64,000 bases of DNA, taken from assembly GCA_020072785.1 (NCBI GenBank), contig JAIQGG010000002.1, forward strand, positions 186,001 through 250,000. The letters run 5' to 3'. The stretch comes from Terriglobia bacterium. Lineage in GTDB: Bacteria; Acidobacteriota; Terriglobia; Acidiferrales; UBA7541. Under the pieces are notes generated by a model. That model was not told where the DNA came from. It was given only the letters and a program-made list of their open reading frames with translations, and made no database searches. Of the stretch, positions 8,354 to 16,790 are shown piece by piece (position 1 is the first letter of the stretch; the number at the start of each line of letters is the position of its first letter). The position numbers and the translations under genes were made by a program.

Positions 8354-11300
8354 ATGATGACGCGATTCTTGAATCGTCGGTTTTGGTTTTGCACCGCAGT
8401 GATTCTGGGGCTCGCCGTTCTGCTGGCGCTGCCGTCCGCGCCGGCCTTCGGGCAGGGCGCCGCGACCTTCTCCTCGCTGGTTGGCGACGTAACCGACCAG
8501 AACGGCGGCGCGCTGGCGGGCGCCACGGTCACCGTGACCAACACCGGCACGGGCATCTCCTCGTCGGCGCAGACTGATTCGTCGGGCCATTTCGGTTTTC
8601 AGCGGCTGCCCGCGGGCAGTTACGACGTCCTCGTGGAATCCGCCGCCTTTAAGAAGTGGGAGGCCAAGAACGTGACCCTGGCGGCGGGGCGCGAAGAGAG
8701 CATCAAGATCGCCATGTCCATCGGCAACGTTCAGCAGGTCGTGGAAGTGAAGGGTGAAGAGCTGCAGATCAGCACTAGCGAATCGGTGGTGGGCGACTCG
8801 ATCTCGCCGCTGCAGGTATCGGACCTCCCGCTGAACCAGCGCAGCTTTACGGCCCTGGTGACCCAGCAGCCGGGTCTGGTGGTGATGACCAACACAGCGG
8901 GTGCGACGGTTCTCGGTGCGTCCACCAACTCCGGCTCGTACATCAGCGGCAACGGCCTGATGGGCACCTCGGTGGGCTACCTGGTGGACGGCATCAACAT
9001 CACCAACGGCACGTTCACCGCCCCGGGAACGGCCTCGGCCGGCGACATGCCCGGTGTGGAAGCCATCAGCGAATTCCAGGTGCTGACACACAACTACAGC
9101 GCGGCCTTCGGCGGGGCCTCCGGCTCGATCGTGAGCTTCGCCACCAAGACCGGCACCAACAAACTGCACGGCAGCGTCTATGAATACCTGCGCAACGACA
9201 AATTCGATGCGCGCAACTTCCGATTCCTTGGCGTGCCAGTTCAGGAGAAGCCGCCCTTCAAGCGCAACCAGTTCGGCGGAGCGCTCGGCGGTCCCATCAG
9301 GAAGGACAAGACCTTCTTTTTTGTGAACTACGAAGGCCTGCGCCAGCGCCTGAACGAAACGGAGACGGCCTTCGTCCCGACGGAGTGCGCGCTGAACAGC
9401 GGCCTGGGAGGCAGCGGAGTGGGCTGCCCGGGAGGCGTGCCGTATCCGGTTATGGGTCCGGTTGCAACTGGTTCGGCTACGCCGCCGTTCTACGTTTGGC
9501 AAAACGTTCCGATATCGCCGGCCATGCTGTCCATTCTGAGCCTTTATCCGGCAGCGGAACCTAACTCGCTGCTATGTCCCAGCGGGACGGCGAGTTGTGA
9601 TTGGGTTGGCCAGTCCGTTTTTGCGAACAGGAAGCCCACGCGGCAGGACTTTGGTATCGTGAATCTCACGCACACCCTGTCCAATGGTGATTCGCTCTCA
9701 GCGCGCTATTCCATTACCGACGCCGATGCCACCCAGGACTTCCATCTTCCGGGCTTCATTTTCCTCCGCAAGGACCGCAACCAGAACCTGATGCTGAAGT
9801 GGAATCACTCCTTCAGCTCCCGGCTGATCAACACGGTCAGCGTCAGCTTCCTGCGCAATTTCATTGATGCCAGCACCGATACCACGAGCGCGCTTCTGCC
9901 CAGCCAGTACACCGGAAATGCGCTGCGCGAAACCATCGGCGCCATCACCATCGGCGGCGGCAGCGCGGGCACGGCTTCGGGCACGCTAACCTTTCTGGGG
10001 AATGACGATGCCAGCCCCTTCCGTCTGGCGAAGAACAATTTCCCGGTCTCCGACGATGCGGTCTTCTCGGTCGGCAAACACACCATCAAGTTCGGCGGGA
10101 TGGTCAACCGCTTCCAGTGGAACTGGAAGTCGGCCACGCTGACCGGGGGAAGCTATACTTTCTTGAGCGTGAATGACTTCCTGGCGGCCAACCCGGCAGT
10201 CACGCTGATCCACCGCGACGGGCCGGATTCGATCTTCGGAATCCGTACTACCCTGCTGGGCTGGTACGTCGAGGATGCGTTCCGTGTTCGGCCGAACCTG
10301 ACAATTACCTATGGTATTCGGCACGATTTCCAGGTGCCAGTTCTGACCGACGCGAATGGGCGTCTCGGCAACTGGCAGAGCCCTTCGGATACGCAAGTCA
10401 CCGTGGGCACTCCGTACAACAACTACACGCTGACGCAGTTCCAGCCGCGTATCGGCATCGCCTACGATCCGTTCAATAACGGAAAGACGGTGATGCGTGC
10501 AGGCTTCGGCATCTTCAATGACTTCGTGGATTATGCCGGCAATGCGCAAGGCCAGCTGCAGTGGAATGCGCCCCAGCCAGTCTTGAACACCTACTTTGGC
10601 AACCCGTTCGCTCCGGGCTTCCTGCCCCCGACCGAGTTCCCGACCTGCTCGACCTGTACCGTGCCGGGGCCGTTTATTGGCTTGGTGACGGGAATTCTGA
10701 CGCCGATGAATTCACCGACATCGATCCAGTGGCACGCGGAGATCGAGCGGCAGCTGCCCGGGAACTTCAATGTGACGCTGAACTATTCGGGATCGAACTC
10801 CACGCACATCCCGCGGAAGATGGAGTCCAACTACAACCTGCCGTGCGGCACGGATGCCAATGGCCTGCCGATCTTCCCCACCTCCAACCCCGTCACCACG
10901 TGTGCGTCGGTGGGAACGGCGGCACCTGGCGTTGCGGCAATCGGCTTCTCTCTCTATTCGAAGCGGTTTGACGCCACGGCCAACTACAACGCGGTCACGG
11001 CGCAAGTCAGCCGGAAGATCTCTTCGGTCATCACCTTCTCCAGCAGCTACACCTTCGCCAAGGCGATCTCCGAGTCCGACTCCGTGAACTCGGGCAACGT
11101 CATGACCGGGATTGCAGCGGCGTCGCAGTATCCGGCCATGAAGGGTTGGGATCGCTCCGAATCGCTCTTCAGCATCCGGCACCGCTTCACGGAAAACGTC
11201 ATCATCAACCTGCCGTTCGGCAAGGGCCGCAAGTACATGAGCGATGCGGCCGGCGTCCAACAGGCACTCCTGGGCGGCTGGCAGCTTACCTCGCTGGGTA

Positions 11301-11737
11301 CGTTCCAGAGCGGAATGCCCTTCTCCGTTCTGGCGGGGTACGGCATCACCGGCGTGGGCGACGCCATCGACTTCCCCGATCGTTTGAACCAGATCTCCGC
11401 GAATACCACCACAGGGGACATCAACAACTGGATCAACACGGCGGCTTATGTCGAGCAGGCTCCGGGACACCTTGGCAACTCCGCGCGTAACTCCGCCAAG
11501 GGGCCGGGCTTCAGCAATCTGGACTTCGGGATCGGCAAGGACTTCACGATCACGGAGCAGATCGGCCTGAAGTTCCGGACCGACATGTTCAACGTCCTGA
11601 ACCATCCGAACTTCGGTTTGCCGGGATCGATCCAGTTGTTCTCCGGACCGGGTGTTCCGAATCCGTCGGCGGGTGTCATCCGTACTACGGTCGGCACGCC
11701 GCGCCAGATTCAGTTCAGCCTGAAGCTGACGTTCTAA
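8354..11737 (+). CDS. TonB-dependent receptor with carboxypeptidase-regulatory-like domain (Oar-like)
   Basis: 1127 aa from ATG 8354 (AGGA five bases upstream, Met-Met start). A long signal peptide ends at AFGQ (about residue 34). Residues 35-120 form a carboxypeptidase-regulatory-like beta-sandwich (LVGDVTDQNGGALAGATVTV, GSYDVLVESAAF). A plug domain follows (LPLNQRSFTALVTQQPGLV, YLVDGINITNGTF, GVEAISEFQVLTHNYSAAFG), then a large barrel ending QFSLKLTF. This is the domain order of acidobacterial Oar-like receptors that bring large or hydrophobic substrates across the outer membrane with TonB energy. The cognate TonB/ExbBD is not in the window. Site A in its promoter is shared with the downstream catabolic operons, so it is probably the importer for the pathway. 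Confidence 0.9.
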   Translation: MMTRFLNRRFWFCTAVILGLAVLLALPSAPAFGQGAATFSSLVGDVTDQNGGALAGATVTVTNTGTGISSSAQTDSSGHFGFQRLPAGSYDVLVESAAFKKWEAKNVTLAAGREESIKIAMSIGNVQQVVEVKGEELQISTSESVVGDSISPLQVSDLPLNQRSFTALVTQQPGLVVMTNTAGATVLGASTNSGSYISGNGLMGTSVGYLVDGINITNGTFTAPGTASAGDMPGVEAISEFQVLTHNYSAAFGGASGSIVSFATKTGTNKLHGSVYEYLRNDKFDARNFRFLGVPVQEKPPFKRNQFGGALGGPIRKDKTFFFVNYEGLRQRLNETETAFVPTECALNSGLGGSGVGCPGGVPYPVMGPVATGSATPPFYVWQNVPISPAMLSILSLYPAAEPNSLLCPSGTASCDWVGQSVFANRKPTRQDFGIVNLTHTLSNGDSLSARYSITDADATQDFHLPGFIFLRKDRNQNLMLKWNHSFSSRLINTVSVSFLRNFIDASTDTTSALLPSQYTGNALRETIGAITIGGGSAGTASGTLTFLGNDDASPFRLAKNNFPVSDDAVFSVGKHTIKFGGMVNRFQWNWKSATLTGGSYTFLSVNDFLAANPAVTLIHRDGPDSIFGIRTTLLGWYVEDAFRVRPNLTITYGIRHDFQVPVLTDANGRLGNWQSPSDTQVTVGTPYNNYTLTQFQPRIGIAYDPFNNGKTVMRAGFGIFNDFVDYAGNAQGQLQWNAPQPVLNTYFGNPFAPGFLPPTEFPTCSTCTVPGPFIGLVTGILTPMNSPTSIQWHAEIERQLPGNFNVTLNYSGSNSTHIPRKMESNYNLPCGTDANGLPIFPTSNPVTTCASVGTAAPGVAAIGFSLYSKRFDATANYNAVTAQVSRKISSVITFSSSYTFAKAISESDSVNSGNVMTGIAAASQYPAMKGWDRSESLFSIRHRFTENVIINLPFGKGRKYMSDAAGVQQALLGGWQLTSLGTFQSGMPFSVLAGYGITGVGDAIDFPDRLNQISANTTTGDINNWINTAAYVEQAPGHLGNSARNSAKGPGFSNLDFGIGKDFTITEQIGLKFRTDMFNVLNHPNFGLPGSIQLFSGPGVPNPSAGVIRTTVGTPRQIQFSLKLTF

Positions 11738-11760
11738 GCGGACGCACAGCAGTCTCTTCG

Positions 11761-11794
11761 GGGAGCCGGTCCGCAAAGGCCGGCTCCCGCTTTT
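11761..11794 (+). terminator. Intrinsic terminator after the TonB receptor gene
   Basis: GGGAGCCGG (11761-11769) pairs with CCGGCTCCC (11780-11788) across a ten-base loop, followed by GC and TTTT. It lies 23 bp past the receptor stop codon and separates the receptor from the following operon. Confidence 0.85.
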
Positions 11795-11851
11795 CCTGGC
11801 AACTTCAGTTATCATCAGGGCCGCCCACCCCGGGCCACAGGAGTCACCAGC

Positions 11852-12889
11852 TTGAAGTTCGGGATGCTCATCAACAGTCAGGACCCGCCGGACGGGCGGA
11901 ACATTCCCCGGCTCTATGAAGAAATCCTGAGCGAAGCGGAGTTGGCCGAATCCGCCGGCTTCGACTCCGTCTTCGTTCCCGAGCACCACATGATGCCGGA
12001 CGGCTATCTGCCCGCGCCGGCGGTGCTGCTCTCGGCCATCGCCGCGCGCACCAAGAAGATCCGTCTGGGCACTTCCATCCTGCAGCTTCCCGAATGGCAT
12101 CCCGTGCACGTCGCGGAAGAATGGTGCGTGCTGGACAATATCTCGCGGGGGCGCGCGATTCTCGGCGTGGGACTGGGGCTGGTCGAGCCGGAGTTCAAGC
12201 TGTTCGGGATCGAACTGAAGGGCGCGGTGGACCGCTTCACCGAGCAGATCCAGATCCTGCAGAAATGCTGGCGGGAGCGCGGCTTCAGCTTCCCGGGAAA
12301 ATATTACAACCTGGAAAATGTGACCATCACCCCGCGTCCGGTGCAGAAGGACGGCCCGCCGCTGTGGATCGGGGCGATGAGCGAGGGCGCGCTGAAGCGC
12401 GCCGGGCGGCTGGGCTGCGGCTGGATCACCGATCCGCTGCACCACATCAACGTGATGAAATCCTGGGGCGAGATTTACCGGCAGTCCTGCGCCGAGAGCA
12501 AGAATCCGAAGGCAGAGACGGCGCTGCTGCGCACCGCCTGGGTGGCCGAGACGCGCCACGAGGTGGAAAACCTCTTCTGGCCGCACGTTCGCGCCATGCA
12601 CCTGTTCTACAAGAATCTCGGCTTCTTTGAATCGGGGCGTTTCAACACCGAATGGGAGCCCTGGGTGCGCACCATCGCCGACGCGGAGTGGACCTTCGAC
12701 CGCGTGGCGCCCAACCGGCTGATTGCCGGCACGCCCGCGCAGGTGATCGATGAGATCGCCCGCTACCGCGACGAGACGCGCTGCGATCACCTGATTCTGT
12801 ACCTGCGGTATCCGACCGGACCGGGGCACCAGGAAACCATGAAGTGCATCCGCATGTTCGGGGAAAAGGTTTTTCCGAAGTTTCAATAG
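11852..12889 (+). CDS. Luciferase-like (LLM class) F420/FMN-dependent oxidoreductase, copy 1
   Basis: 345 aa from a TTG start, with AGGAG eight bases upstream. It is a bacterial-luciferase-type TIM barrel: MKFGMLINSQDPPD start, ESAGFDSVFVPEHHM, TKKIRLGTSILQLPEWHPVHVAEE and ISRGRAILGVGLG, with PLWIGAMSEGALKRAGRLGCGW (about residues 170-192) near the cofactor site. Proteins of this class use FMN or coenzyme F420 to oxidise or reduce hydrophobic substrates, and sequence alone does not settle which. cofH and cofC in this window make F420 plausible. It is the first gene of an eleven-gene same-strand block and is followed 23 bp later by a second LLM gene. Confidence 0.88.
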   Translation: MKFGMLINSQDPPDGRNIPRLYEEILSEAELAESAGFDSVFVPEHHMMPDGYLPAPAVLLSAIAARTKKIRLGTSILQLPEWHPVHVAEEWCVLDNISRGRAILGVGLGLVEPEFKLFGIELKGAVDRFTEQIQILQKCWRERGFSFPGKYYNLENVTITPRPVQKDGPPLWIGAMSEGALKRAGRLGCGWITDPLHHINVMKSWGEIYRQSCAESKNPKAETALLRTAWVAETRHEVENLFWPHVRAMHLFYKNLGFFESGRFNTEWEPWVRTIADAEWTFDRVAPNRLIAGTPAQVIDEIARYRDETRCDHLILYLRYPTGPGHQETMKCIRMFGEKVFPKFQ

Positions 12890-12912
12890 CGCGCCTCGGA
12901 GAGCGTAGACCG

Positions 12913-13962
12913 ATGAAGCTGCACTACATGCCCGACACGCACGGCGGACCCTACGACCGTCCGTATCCCACGCCGAAGGAGGTTGCCGAGTTCACGGACC
13001 AGCTTTTCCGCGAGTCGGAGATGGCCGAGGCGGCGGGATTCGAATCGCTGCAGATTCCCGAACGGCACATGCGCACGGAATGCCTGTTTCCGTCGCCGCT
13101 AATTCTGATGTCGGCGCTGGCGGCGAGGACCTCGCGCATCCGCCTGGGCACGTACATCCTGATCCTGCCGCTATACAACCCGATGCACATCGCGGAGCAG
13201 TTCGCGATGATCGACAATCTCTCGCGGGGACGGGTGATTATGGGCGTCGCCAGCGGGTATCACACGGGCTACAACCAGATGTTCAACGTGCCGTTCCACG
13301 AGCGCGGCGCGCGCTTTGAAGAAGGCTTCGATGTGGTGACGAAGGCCTGGACGGGGCAAAAGTTCTCGTACGACGGAAAATACTACCAGTTCAAGGATGT
13401 GCAGCTCATTCCCGGTGTGTATCAGAAGCCGCGCCCGGAGATCTGGGTCGGCGGGATGTTCCCGAAGACCATCGCGCGCGCGGGCAGGCTGGGCGACGCG
13501 TGGTGCAGCGATCCGTTTCCGCTGGATCCGAAGGTCTGGAACGAGCAGGTCAAGCTGTACCGCGACTCGGCGAAGCAGCACGGGCACAAGTCCAAGGTGG
13601 TGCTGATGCGCGACGCCTGGGTCGCGCCCACGCGCAAGCAGGCGGAGCAGACCTTCCTGAAGTTGGCCGTCGAGGAATGGCTGTTCTACTACCGCTGGGG
13701 CATCCTGACGCACCATCCGGAATTCCAGAAGGAGTCGGACTTCACGCTGGACCGCGCGCTCAAGCATTTCGTCTGCGGCACGCCCGAGGATTGCATCAGC
13801 CAGATCAAGATGTACGAGCGCGAGTACGACGTGGACGAAATCGTGCTGCGCTTCCGCCTGCCCGGCGGGCCGCCGCGCCCCAAGGTGCTGCAGTCGCTGA
13901 AAATGTTCGGCAAAGAAGTGATGCCGGAGTTCACCCGGAAGAGCAGGAAAAAGAAGAAGTAG
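12913..13962 (+). CDS. Luciferase-like (LLM class) F420/FMN-dependent oxidoreductase, copy 2
   Basis: 349 aa from ATG 12913 (GGAGAGCG upstream). It has the same fold as copy 1, with the same landmarks in order: AAGFESLQIPERHM, TSRIRLGTYILILPLYNPMH, LSRGRVIMGVASGYHTGYN, PEIWVGGMFPKTIARAGRLG and CGTPEDCISQIKMY. The ending is very basic (TRKSRKKKK). The side-by-side arrangement with copy 1 suggests either a two-subunit flavoenzyme, as in bacterial luciferase, or paralogues acting on successive intermediates. Cofactor choice is not certain. Confidence 0.87.
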   Translation: MKLHYMPDTHGGPYDRPYPTPKEVAEFTDQLFRESEMAEAAGFESLQIPERHMRTECLFPSPLILMSALAARTSRIRLGTYILILPLYNPMHIAEQFAMIDNLSRGRVIMGVASGYHTGYNQMFNVPFHERGARFEEGFDVVTKAWTGQKFSYDGKYYQFKDVQLIPGVYQKPRPEIWVGGMFPKTIARAGRLGDAWCSDPFPLDPKVWNEQVKLYRDSAKQHGHKSKVVLMRDAWVAPTRKQAEQTFLKLAVEEWLFYYRWGILTHHPEFQKESDFTLDRALKHFVCGTPEDCISQIKMYEREYDVDEIVLRFRLPGGPPRPKVLQSLKMFGKEVMPEFTRKSRKKKK

Positions 13963-14016
13963 CCGCAGCCCGGAAGGAACCGCTCTTCGGCCGTTGGGAG
14001 AGCACAGGAGAAGATC

Positions 14017-14547
14017 ATGCCGCTGCTGAAGCTGGTGGACCCCGCGAAGATGCCGGACGATATCCGGCAGCTCACCGAGACGTTCGATCAGTGGATCGGG
14101 GACAAGGTGTACGCGCGCGTGATGGCCAACAATCCCGAGGTCTTCCGGAAGTTTTACGAGTTTTACGGCTTGGTGCTCGGCGGCAACGTGGAGTCCGAGA
14201 CCAAGGAGCTGGCGCGCTTGCGCCTGGCGCAGCTGAACGACTGTCATTATTGAAAGGAAGCGAATCTCGTCTGGGCCAGACGAGCCAACATCCCGGAGCG
14301 CAAGGTGCAGGAAGTCGGCAATTTCCGGAATTCCGATGCCTTTACGCCGCGGGAAAAAGCGATTCTGACGCTGGCGGAATGCATGGCGCACGGACGCTCG
14401 GATGCCATTGACGACGCGACGATGGCCGAGCTGCGCAAACATTTCAGCGAAGCCGATTTGATCGAGCTGGGCACGTATTTCGCGCTGGTCACGGGCTTTC
14501 AGCGCTTCAACAACGCGTTCAATATCCTGTTCCGGTGCGAAGGATAA
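14017..14547 (+). CDS. Carboxymuconolactone decarboxylase-family protein with in-frame UGA, probable selenocysteine (CxxU)
   Basis: 176 aa if the UGA at 14251-14253 is read as selenocysteine 79. The frame continues without shift from ATG 14017 to the stop at 14547, and both halves fit one carboxymuconolactone decarboxylase/AhpD-like helical protein. ETKELARLRLAQLNDCHY is followed by UGA, then KEANLVWARRANIPE and FTPREKAILTLAECMAHG. In this family the position taken by UGA is the second cysteine of the redox CxxC pair, so the motif becomes Cys76-His-Tyr-Sec79. A nine-bp dyad begins 12 bases after the UGA (see the hairpin entry). Such proteins act as thiol peroxidase-like or disulfide-exchange catalysts. 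The alternative is a nonsense mutation. It overlaps the next SDR gene by 13 bp. Confidence 0.72.
14251..14284 (+). promoter_or_regulatory. UGA codon with SECIS-like hairpin
   Basis: UGA at 14251-14253, then twelve bases, then CTCGTCT (14266-14272), loop GGGCC, then AGACGAG (14278-14284). The complementarity extends to CTCGTCTGG/CCAGACGAG around a single central G, so the apical loop effectively presents G residues. Bacterial SECIS elements are short hairpins about 11 bases after the UGA with a G-containing apical loop, which this matches. The hairpin lies inside the coding region. Confidence 0.7.
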
Positions 14548-15320
14548 ACGCGGCGCACGAGTTGCTCGAGGAAACGAGAACACGCATCGCGCTGGTGACC
14601 GGCGCAAGTTCCGGCATTGGCCGCGCCATCGCCGTGACGCTGGCCCGCCGCGGCTTCACCGTCGTTGCCAATTATTACCGCAACGAAGAAGGCGCGCGGG
14701 AGACGGCGCGCCTGGCGGAGCAGGCCGGCGGGAGCGCGTGGATCCACCGCGCGGACGTGAGCGACGCCGGCGCGGTGCAATCCATGCTGCGCGCCGTGGA
14801 CGAGCGCGAGGGCGGGCTGGAAGCGCTGGTGAATAACGCGGGCGACCCGCTGCACCGCCAGCCCTTCGAGGAGTGGACGCCAGAGCAGCTGGAGCGGGTC
14901 CTGGCGGTGAACCTGAGCAGCGTCTTTCTGTGCACGCAGGCGGCGCTGCCGCTGCTGCGGCGGCGCGGCGGGGGCGCGGTGGTGAACATCACCTCGATCG
15001 GCGCGCGCCTCGGCGGGACGCCCATGACTCTGCCGTACGCGGCCGCGAAGGGCGCGGTAGAAACGTTCACCGTGGGCCTGGCGCGTGTGCTGGGGCCGGA
15101 AAAGATCCGCGTGAACGCGGTGGCGCCCGGTTCGATCCGCACACCAATGCGCGAAACGTTCAGCGACGAGGCGCACCGCCGGCAGGCACTGGCGGATACG
15201 CCGCTGGGGCGGCCCGGGGAGCCGGAGGAAGTGGCCGAGGCGGTCGCCTATCTGGTTTCGGATGCGGCGTCGTTCCTCACCGGGCAGATTCTCCGGGTGG
15301 ACGGCGGGCGGCGCTGCTGA
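14535..15320 (+). CDS. Short-chain dehydrogenase/reductase (FabG-like), copy 1
   Basis: 261 aa from a GTG overlapping the end of the previous gene. Classical SDR features are present: cofactor motif TGASSGIG (22-29), NNAG (about 100), catalytic Ser154, Tyr168 and Lys172 (YAAAK), and C-terminal FLTGQILRVDGG. It probably interconverts a 3-hydroxy and 3-oxo group on a pathway intermediate using NAD(P). The N-terminus before RIALVTG is unusually long (about 17 residues), so a TTG a little further in is an alternative start. Confidence 0.85.
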   Translation: MRRINAAHELLEETRTRIALVTGASSGIGRAIAVTLARRGFTVVANYYRNEEGARETARLAEQAGGSAWIHRADVSDAGAVQSMLRAVDEREGGLEALVNNAGDPLHRQPFEEWTPEQLERVLAVNLSSVFLCTQAALPLLRRRGGGAVVNITSIGARLGGTPMTLPYAAAKGAVETFTVGLARVLGPEKIRVNAVAPGSIRTPMRETFSDEAHRRQALADTPLGRPGEPEEVAEAVAYLVSDAASFLTGQILRVDGGRRC

Positions 15321-15331
15321 GGAGGTGCGAC

Positions 15332-15880
15332 GTGGAGGAGGCCCCGAAGATTGGCCGGCCCCTGCTGCTGGCAAGGGGCACGGACGGGAAAGCGCCGCGC
15401 ATCTACGAGCGCACCATCAGCGTGAAGCTGATCGATCACGGCGAGCAGGCGATTCACGTGATGGCCTCGCTGCAGGATATCGAGCACAGTTTTCAGGCGG
15501 AGATGATCGTGGACGTGGCGAGCGGGCGCATCGAGCGGGCGATTGCGGTGATGGCGCGGCGGCCCTACGAAACGCTGTGTCTGCACGCCCTGGACACCGT
15601 GCAGAAGCTCGAAGGCCAGATCATCGGCCGCGGCATCAACCGCCGCATCGTCGACCTGGTTGGCAAGACGCAGGGCTGCGTGCACCTGGTGGAGATTTTT
15701 CAGGCGGCGGTGGGTTTCACCGCCACCATTCTGATCGGGCGGCGCACCGGTTTGCGCGACGATCCCAAGAGGACCGAAATTGAAAACCGGGACTTGTGGT
15801 TCCCGGTCTTGAAAGGTTCCTGCCAGGTCTTTCGCGAGGACACCCCCGCGACGGCACCCGGCGGAAAGACCCGGGGATGA
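15332..15880 (+). CDS. DUF2889 family protein
   Basis: 182 aa from GTG 15332, with GAGGAGG seven bases upstream. The family landmarks are IYERTISVKLIDHG, HVMASLQDIEHSFQAEMIVDV, IAVMARRPYETLC and GCVHLVEIFQAAVGFTATIL. DUF2889 proteins have no established biochemical role but recur beside acyl-CoA and CoA-transferase genes, as here, where it lies between an SDR and an IpdAB-like CoA-transferase. It has no signal peptide or membrane segment. Identification rests on these recalled motifs. Confidence 0.7.
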   Translation: MEEAPKIGRPLLLARGTDGKAPRIYERTISVKLIDHGEQAIHVMASLQDIEHSFQAEMIVDVASGRIERAIAVMARRPYETLCLHALDTVQKLEGQIIGRGINRRIVDLVGKTQGCVHLVEIFQAAVGFTATILIGRRTGLRDDPKRTEIENRDLWFPVLKGSCQVFREDTPATAPGGKTRG

Positions 15881-15890
15881 AACCGATCCG

Positions 15891-16787
15891 ATGACCGCAC
15901 GAAAAGAAGACAAGCTGGTGAGTTTGCAGCAGGCCGCCGCGCTGGTGCGCGACGGCGATACCATCGCCATGCAGGGCATGGGCACGCAGATGAGCCCTCT
16001 GGCCCTGGTCCGCGAGTTGATCCGGGCGGACAAGCGCGACCTGCAGGTAGCCATGGTCGTCGGCGGCATTGGCCTGGACTGGATGATCGCCGCAGGCTGC
16101 GTGCGCAAGGCCATGGCCATCATCATCAATCTCGATGAGTTTGGCATGGCCAATAATTTCCGCCGCGCCGCGGAAGCCCAGAAGCTCGAGATCGAAGAGT
16201 ACACCGAGCACCAGATCCTGACGCGCCTGGGCGCCGGCGCGCTGGGCCTGCCCTTCGGCGTCAGCCGCTCCGGTCTCGGCAGCGACGTGCTCAGCCTGCA
16301 TCCGGACACCACCAAGGTCATCGAGTGCCCGTTCACCGGCAAGCCGGTGATCGCCTGCCGCGCCCTGGAGCCGGACGTGGCCATCCTGCACGCGCACCGC
16401 GCCGACCGCTTCGGCAACGTGCAGTTTTTTCCCAAGCCCATCTGGGCCGACGTGGACGTCTTCCCGCGTGCCGCGAAAAAAGTCATCGTCACCGTGGAAG
16501 AGATTGTGGAGAACGAAGAGATCCGCCGCACCCCGATCCACACCGGCATTCCCTACTTCAAGGTGGACGCCCTGGTGCACGTACCCTTCGGCGCGCATCC
16601 CTGCTCGCTCTTCCCGAAGTACAACTTCGACCGCACCCTCTTCCAGCGCTACGCCGACGAATCGCGCACGCCGGAAGGCACGCGGGCATTTCTCGACGAA
16701 TTTGTCTACGGACTGAAGACGCACGACCAATATCTCGCCAAACTCGGCGGGGCGGCGGCGCTGAAGAGTTTGGAGAGCTGGGACTAG
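15891..16787 (+). CDS. IpdA-like CoA-transferase family subunit A, set 1
   Basis: 298 aa. The alpha fold of class I CoA-transferases of the glutaconate-CoA-transferase/IpdA branch: LVRDGDTIAMQGMG at the N-terminus, DWMIAAGCVRKAM, EPDVAILHAHRADRFGNVQF and a long C-terminal tail. IpdAB of steroid degraders is not a transferase but opens a ring of a cyclic beta-keto CoA thioester by hydrolysis. Members without known context may be either. The beta subunit follows three bases after the stop. One of four CoA-transferase sets in the window. Confidence 0.85.
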   Translation: MTARKEDKLVSLQQAAALVRDGDTIAMQGMGTQMSPLALVRELIRADKRDLQVAMVVGGIGLDWMIAAGCVRKAMAIIINLDEFGMANNFRRAAEAQKLEIEEYTEHQILTRLGAGALGLPFGVSRSGLGSDVLSLHPDTTKVIECPFTGKPVIACRALEPDVAILHAHRADRFGNVQFFPKPIWADVDVFPRAAKKVIVTVEEIVENEEIRRTPIHTGIPYFKVDALVHVPFGAHPCSLFPKYNFDRTLFQRYADESRTPEGTRAFLDEFVYGLKTHDQYLAKLGGAAALKSLESWD

Positions 16788-16790
16788 GCC

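Noticed and set aside
10712-12886. A 724-codon open frame on the minus strand, antisense to the TonB receptor and LLM1 genes; similar long antisense frames at 15717-17426, 49573-51804, 52315-54489 and 56073-58130
   Set aside because: They lie opposite well-recognised genes. In very high GC DNA with strong third-position bias, antisense frames stay open by chance. None has family motifs or a ribosome site.
14251-14253. Treating the UGA as a simple stop with two small genes (14017-14253 and 14305-14547)
   Set aside because: Both halves are one family in one frame, the UGA replaces the catalytic Cys, and a SECIS-like hairpin follows at the right distance. The second half has no good ribosome site of its own.
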